The notes: a model not told the origin generated them from the letters alone. A DNA stretch of 64,000 bases from Christiangramia gaetbulicola (GCF_003054225.1 NZ_QBKQ01000002.1:496001-560000); one strand, 5' to 3'; positions 54,053 through 63,957 are shown, counted from the first letter of the stretch. Program-made: numbers and translations.

Positions 54053-54083
54053 AAAAAGCCACCTATTAAGGTGGCTTTTTTTA
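54053..54083 (+). terminator. Terminator of the fad operon
   Basis: A 12-bp stem AAAAAGCCACCT/AGGTGGCTTTTT (54053-54064 and 54069-54080) with an ATTA loop and a T run. Confidence 0.92.
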
Positions 54084-54190
54084 TGAAATTTGCAAAAATT
54101 CTAAAAATGTCACAAAAACTTTGGAATAGCGTTAAGGAACCGTAAAAATTTAGATATATTCGGCTCAAATCAAACAAAACCCTATTAATT

Positions 54191-55246
54191 ATGAAAAAAG
54201 TTTTTTTAGGAATGGCCGCCCTTGCCTTCCTTTTTGCTTCTTGTGAGCAAGACCCAAATCAAGAGATTACCAGTGAGCAACAAGAGGCTCAGGTAGACAT
54301 GAGTGACTTCTACCTTTACACCGACTCTTCAGATGAAAAAAGATCTGATAATGCGGCTGAAAAATGTTACAGTATGAAAAACCTTAATCGTCTTCTAAAC
54401 GAGAACAAAGGGCTTCATGAAAAAATGTATAATATCGAAAAGAACACTCGTTCTATTCTTGCAAAATCTGAGAACGCCAAAGGTGGTAAGCCTGGAGGCG
54501 GAGGCGGTGGAACTGAACCACCTGTAACCGATAACTTAGGAGTAGTAAATATTCCGGTTGTGGTACATGTTGTGTACAGCAATGCTCAGCAAAATATCTC
54601 AGATCAGCAGATCAACTCTCAGATAGATGTGCTTAATGCAGATTTTAGAGCTTCTAATAATGATGTAAATAGTATACCATCAGAATTTGCAAATGATGTT
54701 GCAGACTCTGAAATTTCATTTACCCTAGCTGCAGTAAATAGATACAGTAATTCTACCTCTCAATGGGGTACGAATGATGCTGTAAAAGCGCAATATCCTC
54801 CGGTAAATCCATCTACTACTCTGAATATCTGGGTAGCGAACATTGGTGGTGGAATTCTAGGATATGCACAATTTCCTGGTGGACCTGCTTCTACAGACGG
54901 TGTAGTGATCTCACCTCAGTACTTTGGTACAACAGGTTATGTTTCTGCTCCATTTGATCGCGGTAGAACAGCGACTCACGAAGTTGGTCACTATCTAAAC
55001 CTTCGTCACATCTGGGGTGATGGTAGATGTCGTCAGGATGATTTCGTTGCAGATACACCAGATTCTGATGGACCAAACTACGGTTGCCCATCTTATCCTA
55101 CGGTAAATTGCAGGTCTACAGACATGACGATGAATTACATGGATTACACTAACGACGCATGTATGTATATGTTCTCTGAAGGACAGAAAGCTCGTATGAG
55201 AACTATCTTCATGGATGGAGGACCAAGAACTGGATTTGTAAACTAA
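54191..55246 (+). CDS. M43 family (pappalysin-type) zinc metallopeptidase lipoprotein
   Basis: A 351-residue secreted lipoprotein (MKKVFLGMAALAFLFASC, Cys18). A Gly-rich linker (GGKPGGGGGGTEPP) precedes the metallopeptidase domain, which begins NIPVVVHVVY. The zinc site is H263-E264-V-G-H267...H273 (HEVGHYLNLRH), and the following GDGRCRQDDFVADTP and MNYMDYTNDACMYMF, with the Met-turn, are typical of M43. There is no Por C-terminal sorting domain; the lipid anchor keeps it on the membrane. The catalytic residues look intact. Confidence 0.92.
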   Translation: MKKVFLGMAALAFLFASCEQDPNQEITSEQQEAQVDMSDFYLYTDSSDEKRSDNAAEKCYSMKNLNRLLNENKGLHEKMYNIEKNTRSILAKSENAKGGKPGGGGGGTEPPVTDNLGVVNIPVVVHVVYSNAQQNISDQQINSQIDVLNADFRASNNDVNSIPSEFANDVADSEISFTLAAVNRYSNSTSQWGTNDAVKAQYPPVNPSTTLNIWVANIGGGILGYAQFPGGPASTDGVVISPQYFGTTGYVSAPFDRGRTATHEVGHYLNLRHIWGDGRCRQDDFVADTPDSDGPNYGCPSYPTVNCRSTDMTMNYMDYTNDACMYMFSEGQKARMRTIFMDGGPRTGFVN

Positions 55247-55268
55247 TCCTATCTAAATATGGATAAGG

Positions 55269-55297
55269 AAGCCACCTGTAAAGGTGGCTTTTTCTTT
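55269..55297. terminator. Terminator between the two convergent metallopeptidase genes
   Basis: A 9-bp stem AAGCCACCT/AGGTGGCTT (55269-55277 and 55282-55290) with a GTAA loop and a T run on the plus strand. The stem sequence matches that of the fad terminator. Confidence 0.85.
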
Positions 55298-55311
55298 TAT
55301 AAAATTATATC

Positions 55312-56307
55312 TTAATTCTCTGGCCAGGAAGCCCAGTTACTACAATGCCCAGCATTATCGGTAGCCTGCACTTCAGTATACGTACCTCCAACATACCCTG
55401 CATTCATTACTGCTCTAGGTGAAAAATGAAATTTGCCATTAGAATCAGTTCTAAAAAGCTTGCCAAAATGAGCCTGGCTTAATCCATGACCTGCTTCATG
55501 TAGCGCAATACTTTCAATATCGACCGTATTCCCATCGTTCCAGGTGAAATTTTCGTTATAATATATTTCCCTCCAGGCAACATCAAACTTACCGTTATTA
55601 TCAAGGTCTATCGGATTTCCTTGTTCATCTGTAAATTGAATAGTGAAAGTTACGCCAATTACAGAATTGGAGCCTCCCCCTGGACCAAAAATTAGTTCTA
55701 TATCAAAAAATTCTGCTGGTAACCAGCCGGAATGAACCACATCACCAAAATAGTCATAACTACCACCCAGATCCTGATCGATTAAACCAATATCGTAGAC
55801 TAGCTTTGCAACATATCCTGAGGACAATTGACCCTCTGGAGTGAATTCAAAAAGTCCTAATTCAGAGCAGGTTAAATCATCCCATGTTGCCATTGCCCTT
55901 TGAATAGCATTTGTCGAAATTTCTAATGAGATATCAGTGGTAGGTCTTGTTTCATCAATATAATATGAAATATCTGGAGTTCCATCTAATGGATCAAAAG
56001 GAAGGAAATCAAAAGACAGCTGCTTTTTTCCTCTATTATTGAAAAATACTGTGTTTCCAATTTTTCCACTTTCAGAACTTGTGATATACTCTGCCATGGC
56101 CAATCTTACGAATTTCTGATTAGGTTTTTGTGTGGTTTGAGCCTTAGTTCTGTTAGTGACTTCATAAACTGGAAAATCAACATCTACAAAAATAGGTTTA
56201 ACATTTAATTCCTGGGGATTAAGATCTCCTTGGTCAACTTCAGAATCCTTATTACAGGAAACCAGGACAAGCGCCAGAATTAACAATTTCAGACTGATAG
56301 TTCTCAT
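55312..56307 (-). CDS. Putative metzincin-type zinc metallopeptidase lipoprotein
   Basis: A 331-residue lipoprotein (signal MRTISLKLLILALVLVSC, Cys18). The zinc motif H270-E271-A-G-H274-G-L-S-Q-A-H280 is the HExxHGxxxxH form of metzincins. A plausible Met-turn M301 follows in SPRAVMNAGYVGG, and the preceding ISTNAIQRAMATWDDLTCSE looks like a matrixin-style helix. Between them lie about 120 residues, more than in a standard M10 domain. I could not assign a named family. The lipid anchor suggests surface or periplasmic location. It converges on the M43 gene. Confidence 0.75.
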   Translation of the reverse strand: MRTISLKLLILALVLVSCNKDSEVDQGDLNPQELNVKPIFVDVDFPVYEVTNRTKAQTTQKPNQKFVRLAMAEYITSSESGKIGNTVFFNNRGKKQLSFDFLPFDPLDGTPDISYYIDETRPTTDISLEISTNAIQRAMATWDDLTCSELGLFEFTPEGQLSSGYVAKLVYDIGLIDQDLGGSYDYFGDVVHSGWLPAEFFDIELIFGPGGGSNSVIGVTFTIQFTDEQGNPIDLDNNGKFDVAWREIYYNENFTWNDGNTVDIESIALHEAGHGLSQAHFGKLFRTDSNGKFHFSPRAVMNAGYVGGTYTEVQATDNAGHCSNWASWPEN

Positions 56308-56513
56308 AATTTTATAATTAGTGGTTAATAAAGTCTTAAATATAAGTCATATATCCCAATAAGCTGAATATCATAACCTTACAATAGAATCTTTTTTAGT
56401 TAAAATTTTTAGATTTATAAATAAAAATTAAATGTCGCCGGTCATACTTCAGATCGTCTGCTTATTATTAATTTCATAAATTGAATATCAAACCGACCTA
56501 ACTAGCTGATAAT

Positions 56514-58274
56514 ATGCTGAAGATCATTATTCAAATAATGCTGTTCATTTTTTCATGCTCTGGCTTTGCTCAGTCAAATTCTGTTCAGCAAAAAGACACG
56601 GTAGGTCAATCTGAAGACCAGAAACTACCTTCTAAAGAATTTGTTGTCCAGGATAGCTCTGCCCTGGGAGAAAATTACCTGGAATCTTATGATGAAGCAT
56701 ACTACCTTAGTGACCGATGGAACAAGGGAATAGGCTTCCCTCCGGAAAAATTCAATCTTCAAACTCCGCAGGCAGCTCTGGAACATTTTGTTGTAAATGC
56801 CCGTAATGAAAATTTTGAAGCTGCTGCCTACGCAATGAATTTTAATTTACTGCCAGAGAATCTAACGATCTCCGAAGCAGCTATCATTGCTGAAAAATTA
56901 AATTTTATAATCAATCAAAGAGTTCCAATACCATGGGGAGAACTTTCAGACAGACCTGATGGGCAGATAGACATAAGCACTTCAACCAATAAAGCAGTTG
57001 CTGGAAAACCCAGAAGAAGTATCGATTTTGGAAAAGTTGATATGGATAATAGAGATGTAGTCTTTAGGTTACAGCGAATAAAATTTAAAGAACGTAGTCC
57101 AATATGGCTTATTTCAGGCCAAACGGTAGAAAACACCGAACAGCTTTATGATATTTATGGCCCCAGAAAACTAGAAAAGCTTATTCCTAAATGGATAAGT
57201 TTTCAAATCTTCGACGTCCCCGTTTGGAAACTGATTGGCACCTTCATCCTTATTCTTTTAGCGTTCCTTATTGCAAAACTTACTTCCTATCTCATCATTA
57301 AAATTTTTTCAGGCACAGACAGGTATTGGATAAAGAACATCGCGAACCGCCTGGCCTCCCCTACCGGTGGTGCCGTTGGAATGCTCGCGTTCTATATACT
57401 TCTCAATAACCTAATATCATTTTCAGGGCCACTGGCACAGGGTTTCTATTCAATACTTTTAATTCTTCTAATCGTTGTATTTACCTGGCTCATCATGCGC
57501 CTTATCGATTATGTGATGGACTTTTTTGCAGTTCATAAGATTGGAGATATAAATGACGAAGAAAATGAAGAATCTAAAAGGATGCTTACCTATGTATCTG
57601 TAGGCCGTAGAATATTCATCTTCATCGTTTTCATCGCTGGTGGATCTATCATCCTCTCCCAGTTCCCCGGTCTTCAAAAACTGGGTATATCTCTTATGGC
57701 TTCCGCAGGTATCGCTACTGTAATCATAGGTATAGCAGCACAAGGCACCCTTGGAAATATTATTGCAGGAGTACAGATTGCCCTCACCAAACCTGTAAGA
57801 ATTGGTGACTCGGTGATTATCAAAGATCATTTTGGTTATGTAGAAGACCTCACTTTTACTTACATGATCTTAAAAACCTGGGACCTTAGAAGGGTAGTTA
57901 TTCCTTTAAAAACAGTGATCTCCGAAAGTTTTGAAAATCTATCCATGACCAATTCGCAAACTATAGGGGTAGTAGAAGTGTATGCAGATCACCGAATTGA
58001 TGTTGAAAAGGTTAGGACTAAATTTGAAGAACTGGTAAAAAATTCAGATAAGTGGGATGGAGATGAGGAGAAAGCGCCTGTAGTGCAGGTGACAGAAATG
58101 GATAGTAAATCCATTAAGATCAGGTGTCTCTGCAGCGCAAAAGACTTTCTAACCACCTGGGATCTTCATTGCGAATTACGAGAAAAAATTGTCAGTTATA
58201 TTGCTGAGCTCGAGGACGGTTTTTATCTAACCAAGGAGCGGGTTGAATTAGAAGATAAAAAGAAACCGGAATAG
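56514..58274 (+). CDS. MscS family mechanosensitive channel with large N-terminal periplasmic domain
   Basis: A 586-residue inner-membrane channel. It starts with a signal sequence and a ~180-residue periplasmic domain, followed by several membrane helices (~240-385) and the MscS core. The pore helix and beta domain are GIATVIIGIAAQGTLGNIIA, then GVQIALTKPVRIGDSVIIKD. The C-terminal part ends in a charged tail. Such channels open on hypo-osmotic shock to let solute out. A second MscS gene follows 88 bases downstream. Confidence 0.92.
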   Translation: MLKIIIQIMLFIFSCSGFAQSNSVQQKDTVGQSEDQKLPSKEFVVQDSSALGENYLESYDEAYYLSDRWNKGIGFPPEKFNLQTPQAALEHFVVNARNENFEAAAYAMNFNLLPENLTISEAAIIAEKLNFIINQRVPIPWGELSDRPDGQIDISTSTNKAVAGKPRRSIDFGKVDMDNRDVVFRLQRIKFKERSPIWLISGQTVENTEQLYDIYGPRKLEKLIPKWISFQIFDVPVWKLIGTFILILLAFLIAKLTSYLIIKIFSGTDRYWIKNIANRLASPTGGAVGMLAFYILLNNLISFSGPLAQGFYSILLILLIVVFTWLIMRLIDYVMDFFAVHKIGDINDEENEESKRMLTYVSVGRRIFIFIVFIAGGSIILSQFPGLQKLGISLMASAGIATVIIGIAAQGTLGNIIAGVQIALTKPVRIGDSVIIKDHFGYVEDLTFTYMILKTWDLRRVVIPLKTVISESFENLSMTNSQTIGVVEVYADHRIDVEKVRTKFEELVKNSDKWDGDEEKAPVVQVTEMDSKSIKIRCLCSAKDFLTTWDLHCELREKIVSYIAELEDGFYLTKERVELEDKKKPE

Positions 58275-58362
58275 CGTGCGAAAACCTTTTAGGTTAAACC
58301 AGGACGTCAATTCCCTCGCTTAGAGTATATAGTATAACTTTAAAGCATAAACTCATTTAAGT

Positions 58363-59409
58363 ATGCTAGCGATTGAACAAAACATGACCACTTACCTCAT
58401 CATTGGAATCTTAATTCTTATTATCAGTTTTGCCCTCGCCTTTTATATTCTTAGGAAAGTTGGGAAGGATCCTCGAAATATACTCCCGGTTAATTTCGCG
58501 CATAAGATTCGTATTCCATTACTTATATTCCTGGCAAGTCTTTTAGCACAGATCGCCGTTATTAGTGATATTTTCATTTTTGAGACTACAAATACAATCG
58601 TAGGCCATGTGAGCGTGATTGGAATTATACTAAGCATTGCCTGGTTCCTGATATTACTGTTTAAAGTGGTAAAGAAAAGGATGTTGAAGAAATATGATGT
58701 TGGCAGTTCAGATAATCTGAAGGCAAGAAAGGTCTATACGCAGTATATGATCCTTGAGAATATTGTCATCTTTATCATTGTGATCCTGGCCATAGGTATT
58801 GCTCTTATGAGTTTTGAAAGTATCAGGTCTATAGGGGTTAGTGTACTTACCTCTGCCGGGATAGCCGGTATCATTATTGGTCTGGCCGCCCAAAAAGCTA
58901 TAGGAACTTTGCTGGCCGGGATCCAGATCGCCATTACCCAGCCTATTCGTCTGGACGATGTAGTGATCGTAGAAGGTGAATGGGGCTGGATAGAAGAGAT
59001 CAATCTTACCTACGTGGTGGTGAGGGTCTGGGATAAACGAAGGCTCGTGGTGCCTACGACCTATTTCATTGAAAAAACATTTCAGAACTGGACCCGTAAC
59101 TCTGCTGATATTCTTGGAACCGTATTTCTTTATGTGGATTATGAACTACCGGTCGATGCTATAAGAAAAGAGCAAACAAGACTTCTGAATTCCACCGATC
59201 TCTGGGATGGAAAAGTTGATGTGCTTCAGGTAACCAATACCACCGAAAAATCGGTTGAATTGAGGGTATTGGTAAGCGCTAAAAATTCACCCACAGCCTG
59301 GGATCTTAGAGTTTACCTCAGGGAAAAACTACTAGATTTTATCCAGAAGAATTATCCCGAGTCCTTACCCAAAGCACGGATTTCCATTAATAAAGAGCCT
59401 GAAGATTAG
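58363..59409 (+). CDS. MscS family mechanosensitive channel, short form
   Basis: A 348-residue channel with about five membrane helices in the first ~190 residues and the MscS core GIAGIIIGLAAQKAIGTLLA, then GIQIAITQPIRLDDVVIVEG. It lacks the periplasmic domain of its upstream neighbour. The gene stops in TTAG, which is shared with the stop of the converging GH15 gene. The two channels likely answer to different tension thresholds, which is an inference from the family. Confidence 0.92.
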   Translation: MLAIEQNMTTYLIIGILILIISFALAFYILRKVGKDPRNILPVNFAHKIRIPLLIFLASLLAQIAVISDIFIFETTNTIVGHVSVIGIILSIAWFLILLFKVVKKRMLKKYDVGSSDNLKARKVYTQYMILENIVIFIIVILAIGIALMSFESIRSIGVSVLTSAGIAGIIIGLAAQKAIGTLLAGIQIAITQPIRLDDVVIVEGEWGWIEEINLTYVVVRVWDKRRLVVPTTYFIEKTFQNWTRNSADILGTVFLYVDYELPVDAIRKEQTRLLNSTDLWDGKVDVLQVTNTTEKSVELRVLVSAKNSPTAWDLRVYLREKLLDFIQKNYPESLPKARISINKEPED

Positions 59410-61202
59410 TCATGGAACATCATGCCTTCTGTAGCAATTCCCTTGCTAAAGTTGGCCGCAGTTTCGATCAAGGCTAAATGCGAATAAGCCTGCGGGAAAT
59501 TCCCCAGCAGTCTTTTGGTCTTGAAATCTATATCTTCACTAAACAAGCCAAGGTGATTACTGTAGGATAAAAGCTGGTCAAACATATCTTTAGCTTTCTT
59601 CTTTTCACCTATTTTGTAAAGACTATCAATAAGCCAGAAGGTACAAATAGTAAAAGAAGATGTTGGTTTTCCAAAATCGTCATTATTCTTGTACCTGTAC
59701 ATAAGGCCATCCTCGCATAATTCTCTTTCCGTAGCCTGAACTGTGCTAACAAATCTTGAATCGTCTGCTTCAATAAACCCATAAGGCTGCATCAATAAGG
59801 TCGAGGCATCCAGGTCTGAAGACCCATAATATTGTACGTAAGCCTGTTTTTCTTCATTCCAGCCATTATTATAGATATCTTCATAGATCTCTTCCCTAAG
59901 GGCTTTCCAGTGCGTATCGTTAATACCCATTCTTAGCACCTCTCCTATTTTGATCGCCCTGTCTATGGCCACCCAACAAAGAAGTTTTGAAAATACGAAG
60001 TGACGGTCTTCTGTTCTAAGTTCCCAGATTCCTTTATCTGGTTTTTTCCAATTCTCTTCAACGATCATTACGATACCTCGCACAACCGTCCACAAAGCCT
60101 CTGAATTTTCTAAAGAGGTCTCAAACATTAAGAATTGCTGATAGATCACCTCCATTAGAATTCCGTAAATATCATTTTGCTTCTGAATGTAGGCAGCATT
60201 CCCGGTTCTTACGGGATGCGATCCTTTATAACCGGAAAGATGATTCAGGATATGTTCTGTTAACTCCTTTTCACCATTGATGCCATACATGATCTGTATC
60301 TTCTCATCCTTATTGGGGATGATATCTATGATAAACTGAAGAAAATCCTTGGCAGATTTAATATGCCCGAGTCCGGCCATAACCTTGATCACCATGGAAG
60401 CATCTCTAATCCAGCAAAAACGATAATCCCAGTTACGCTCCTCTCCTATGGTTTCTGGTAAGGAAGTCGTGGCCGCAGCCAGTACGGCTCCAGATTTTTT
60501 ATAGCTCAGGGCTTTAAGTACAAGCGCACTTCGCATGATCTCATTTCCGTAATGTGTATATCTGGTGGTCTTATCGCTCCAGTTCATCCAGTAAACCTTG
60601 GTTCTCTGGAATTTAAGATAAGATCTATCCAGGGTCTGCTCTACCAGTTTTTCATGATACCCAACCAGGCAATATTGATTGCCTTCTAGAGTAACCTCTT
60701 TCTGGTCCAGGATATCCTGCAGGTTAAAACTTGAGTAGAAATAAGCAGAGTCATATTTACCTTCCTTGGTGAAGCTTTTTATATACTCGCCTTTATGCTC
60801 ATTATAGGTCTTTTCCTTTGCAAAATCCAGTTTAGGGTCGTACTTAATGGTAAACTTTGGTTTACCGCTAATAAGTCTGAAAAACCTTATAATATCTGGC
60901 GGAGCATAATACGAACCATCTTCCCTCGGATATCTAGGCATAAAATCTATCAGCTGAAAAGAATCTGTACCATTATCAAAAACAGTACTTAAAATATTGG
61001 TTTCCCAAAGGTATTCCTGTTTAATCGTATATTCATCATCAATAAGTATCTCAAAACTACCGCCTATCTTCTCATCGAGAATTTTAGCGAACATAGCTGA
61101 AGAGTCAAAATTGGGCATACAACACCAGTCCAGAGAGCCCGTTTTTGAAATTAAAGCAGCGCTTTTACAATTACTTATTATACCATAGTCGAGGTTATCC
61201 AT
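59406..61202 (-). CDS. Glycoside hydrolase family 15 protein (glucoamylase- or trehalase-like)
   Basis: A 598-residue cytoplasmic protein; there is no signal peptide. The N-terminal beta domain begins MDNLDYGIISNCKSAALISK. The (alpha/alpha)6 catalytic domain carries EERNWDYRFCWIRDASMVI and the conserved ending LLGNFPQAYSHLALIETA. GH15 includes glucoamylases and trehalases that invert the anomeric centre. Its position divergent to a trehalose-6-phosphate synthase/phosphatase fusion makes a trehalose- or glycan-degrading role the best guess. It shares stop bases with the MscS gene. Confidence 0.92.
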   Translation of the reverse strand: MDNLDYGIISNCKSAALISKTGSLDWCCMPNFDSSAMFAKILDEKIGGSFEILIDDEYTIKQEYLWETNILSTVFDNGTDSFQLIDFMPRYPREDGSYYAPPDIIRFFRLISGKPKFTIKYDPKLDFAKEKTYNEHKGEYIKSFTKEGKYDSAYFYSSFNLQDILDQKEVTLEGNQYCLVGYHEKLVEQTLDRSYLKFQRTKVYWMNWSDKTTRYTHYGNEIMRSALVLKALSYKKSGAVLAAATTSLPETIGEERNWDYRFCWIRDASMVIKVMAGLGHIKSAKDFLQFIIDIIPNKDEKIQIMYGINGEKELTEHILNHLSGYKGSHPVRTGNAAYIQKQNDIYGILMEVIYQQFLMFETSLENSEALWTVVRGIVMIVEENWKKPDKGIWELRTEDRHFVFSKLLCWVAIDRAIKIGEVLRMGINDTHWKALREEIYEDIYNNGWNEEKQAYVQYYGSSDLDASTLLMQPYGFIEADDSRFVSTVQATERELCEDGLMYRYKNNDDFGKPTSSFTICTFWLIDSLYKIGEKKKAKDMFDQLLSYSNHLGLFSEDIDFKTKRLLGNFPQAYSHLALIETAANFSKGIATEGMMFHD

Positions 61203-61297
61203 AAATCTAAAAATTCTTATAAATCAATTGCTGTCTGAAATGATTTTCGGAAATTTAATAAAAATCAAATTCGTCACAACAGCATTTACATATTATT

Positions 61298-63511
61298 ATG
61301 AGTAAAACGATCATTATTTCCAACCGATTACCACTGCAAATTTCAATTGAAAATGGTAAACTGGATGTCACTCCAAGTGTGGGTGGACTCGCAACCGGTT
61401 TAAAATCATTTCATAAGGATGGGGATAGTGTCTGGATAGGCTGGCCCGGTCTTACTGAAGAAGAAATTCCAGAGGATCTCAAAGAAGATGTTCAGAAAAA
61501 AGCCAGGGAAGAGAATTGTGTAGCTCTTCATTTAACTTCAGATGAAATTGATGGTTTCTACTACGGTTTTAGTAATCGTACCATCTGGCCTCTTTTCCAT
61601 TATTTTATGGAATACACCGAATCTGACGATGAATACTGGAGATCCTATAAACAGGTGAATCAGAAATATGCCGATGAGATCCTGAAGCATTATGAAGATG
61701 GTGACGTCATCTGGGTACATGATTATCAATTACTATTGGTTCCTAATATGATAAGGGAACAAAGACCTGAAGCTGTTATTGGCTTTTTCAATCATATCCC
61801 TTTTCCGTCTTACGAGGTGTTCAGAACCCTACCATGGAGAGATGAAGTTCTCAAAGGAGTACTAGGTGCAGACCTTATTGGATTCCACACCTATGATTAT
61901 GAGCGTCACTTTTTAAGTTCGGTGAGTCGTATTTTGAGGCATCAGGTAGATTTCAACGAGATCACTCTTCCAGACAGGATCGTAAAAGTGGATTCGTTCC
62001 CTATGGGAATAGATTACAAGAAATTTGAACAGGCGGCACTGGATCATTTTGAAAGTACCACGGCAGATCAGTCTGAATTGCAAAGAAGACTGGACCATCA
62101 TCTTGAAGCTACCCCAGATGCTAAAATGATCTTGAGTATAGACAGGCTTGATTATACCAAGGGAATTGCTCACCGTATAAGAGCTTATGAATATTTCCTG
62201 GATAAGAACCCGGAATATATTGAAAAGGTGAGGCTGGTCATGTTAGCGGTTCCATCACGATCCAATGTCCCACAATATAGAAGACTTAAAAGAGAGATTG
62301 ATGAACTTGTTGGTAGGATCAATGGTAAGTTCTCTACCGTAAGCTGGACTCCTATCTGGTATTTTTATCGCTCCATGCCTTTCAATAACCTTATAGACCT
62401 TTATACTACCTGTGATATTGCCCTGCTCACCCCTATTCGTGATGGAATGAATCTGGTGGCCAAAGAATATATCGCTACACGAACAAATCATACCGGAGTT
62501 CTTATTTTAAGCGAAATGGCGGGTGCGGCACACGAAATGAACGAGGCCCTTATCATTAATCCGAATAATTTCGAGCAGGTTTCAGAAGCTCTTAAAACGG
62601 CTTTTGAAATGCCGAAAGAAGAACAGATCGAACGAAATAAAATGCTTCAAAAGAGGCTTAGAAGATACAGCGTTGAAAAATGGGCGAATGATTTCATGAA
62701 AGCCCTTAGGGCCACCAAAGAGAATCGTGATTCATTTAAGTCTATCAGGATCACTCCAGATATTTCTGAAGATATCATGGAACAATTCAGAAAAGCGAAA
62801 AGAAGGATCCTCTTTATAGATTATGATGGCACATTGGTGAATTTTGTAGATAAACCCGAAAATGCACGTCCAGACCAGGAATTAAAAGAATTAATAAGAT
62901 CACTTAATGCTGAAGAGAATACAGATGTCATCTTAATTAGTGGTAGAGACAAGCATACGCTAGGCAGCTGGTGGAAAGATGTTCCGGTGGAACTTATTTC
63001 TGAACACGGGGTTTGGATGAGACAGATAGATGGTGAATGGGAACTTTCTGAAAATGTAAAGAACGAATGGATGGATGCGGTAAGACCTGTGATCGAAAAC
63101 TTCGTAGACAGGACTCCCGGTACATTCATCGAAGAAAAGAACTATTCCCTGGCCTGGCACTATAGAAAAGCAGATCCTGAATTAGGAGAGATAAGAGCCA
63201 ACGAATTAAGTACGGTACTCAAAGAATTGATCTCCAACCGCGGCCTTAGCGTTCTGGAAGGAAATAAGGTTCTCGAGATAAAGAGTAGTGATGTGAATAA
63301 AGGAAAGGCATCCTCCAAAAAGCTAATTGGAAAGAACTATGATTTCATCTTTGCGATTGGTGATGATTGGACAGATGAATATATGTTCCAGGAATTGCCT
63401 GAATCTTCATATACGGTTAAAGTAGGTATCAAAAAAACCAGCGCCAGATATTACGTGGAAGGTACGCCGAAGGTTAGAAGTTTACTGGAAAAATTCAGGG
63501 ATAACCTGTAG
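61298..63511 (+). CDS. Bifunctional trehalose-6-phosphate synthase / phosphatase
   Basis: A 737-residue fusion. Residues ~1-475 are a GT20 synthase (WPLFHYFMEYTESDDEYWRS, DVIWVHDYQLLLVPNMIRE, RLDYTKGIAHRIRAYEYFL, TPIRDGMNLVAKEYIATR). Residues ~500-735 are a HAD phosphatase with nucleophile motif D508-Y-D510-G-T512 and the late GDDWTDEYMF motif. Together they turn UDP-glucose and glucose-6-phosphate into trehalose. Both active sites look intact. Its neighbours, two MscS channels and a GH15 hydrolase, suggest osmotic-stress control of trehalose. Confidence 0.95.
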   Translation: MSKTIIISNRLPLQISIENGKLDVTPSVGGLATGLKSFHKDGDSVWIGWPGLTEEEIPEDLKEDVQKKAREENCVALHLTSDEIDGFYYGFSNRTIWPLFHYFMEYTESDDEYWRSYKQVNQKYADEILKHYEDGDVIWVHDYQLLLVPNMIREQRPEAVIGFFNHIPFPSYEVFRTLPWRDEVLKGVLGADLIGFHTYDYERHFLSSVSRILRHQVDFNEITLPDRIVKVDSFPMGIDYKKFEQAALDHFESTTADQSELQRRLDHHLEATPDAKMILSIDRLDYTKGIAHRIRAYEYFLDKNPEYIEKVRLVMLAVPSRSNVPQYRRLKREIDELVGRINGKFSTVSWTPIWYFYRSMPFNNLIDLYTTCDIALLTPIRDGMNLVAKEYIATRTNHTGVLILSEMAGAAHEMNEALIINPNNFEQVSEALKTAFEMPKEEQIERNKMLQKRLRRYSVEKWANDFMKALRATKENRDSFKSIRITPDISEDIMEQFRKAKRRILFIDYDGTLVNFVDKPENARPDQELKELIRSLNAEENTDVILISGRDKHTLGSWWKDVPVELISEHGVWMRQIDGEWELSENVKNEWMDAVRPVIENFVDRTPGTFIEEKNYSLAWHYRKADPELGEIRANELSTVLKELISNRGLSVLEGNKVLEIKSSDVNKGKASSKKLIGKNYDFIFAIGDDWTDEYMFQELPESSYTVKVGIKKTSARYYVEGTPKVRSLLEKFRDNL

Positions 63512-63649
63512 AGAAATTCCAATGTTAAATTAATTAGCAATTAACCTGAAAGTTTAATTATACATTAACTCATAGACTATGGTATCGACCTGTTTTCTAC
63601 TTAATTTTACCATATGAATTTAAATCAAACCAATTTAAAACCAAATACT

Positions 63650-63934
63650 ATGAAATCAGGAAAGTTGTTATTAGGATTAGTTTCCGGAGCAGTTGCAGGA
63701 GCAGTTGTGGGACTTTTATATGCACCTAAAAAAGGAAAAGATACGCGTAAAGCTATCACTGAAAAAGGAGATGATTACATCAAAGGCGCAAATAAAAGCA
63801 TTCACGACTTTACAGATTCAATAAATCATAAAGTTGAAGCTCTTAAAGCTAGAACGAAAGCTAATTTGGCAAGCTCAAAATCTGAAGAGAAAATTAACCA
63901 GGCCAAAGCAGAATTGCATGATGTGGCAAGTTAA
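63650..63934 (+). CDS. YtxH domain stress protein
   Basis: A 94-residue protein starting MKSGKLLLGLVSGAVAGAVV, then GLLYAPKKGKDTRKAI, which is the YtxH pattern: a glycine-rich membrane helix, a PKKG box and a long amphipathic helix. I chose ATG 63650 over 63614 because homologues start here. YtxH proteins are general-stress proteins of unclear function. It follows the trehalose gene by 138 bases and ends at a strong terminator. Confidence 0.88.
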   Translation: MKSGKLLLGLVSGAVAGAVVGLLYAPKKGKDTRKAITEKGDDYIKGANKSIHDFTDSINHKVEALKARTKANLASSKSEEKINQAKAELHDVAS

Positions 63935-63957
63935 TTTGTAGGAAATAATATATTTCT

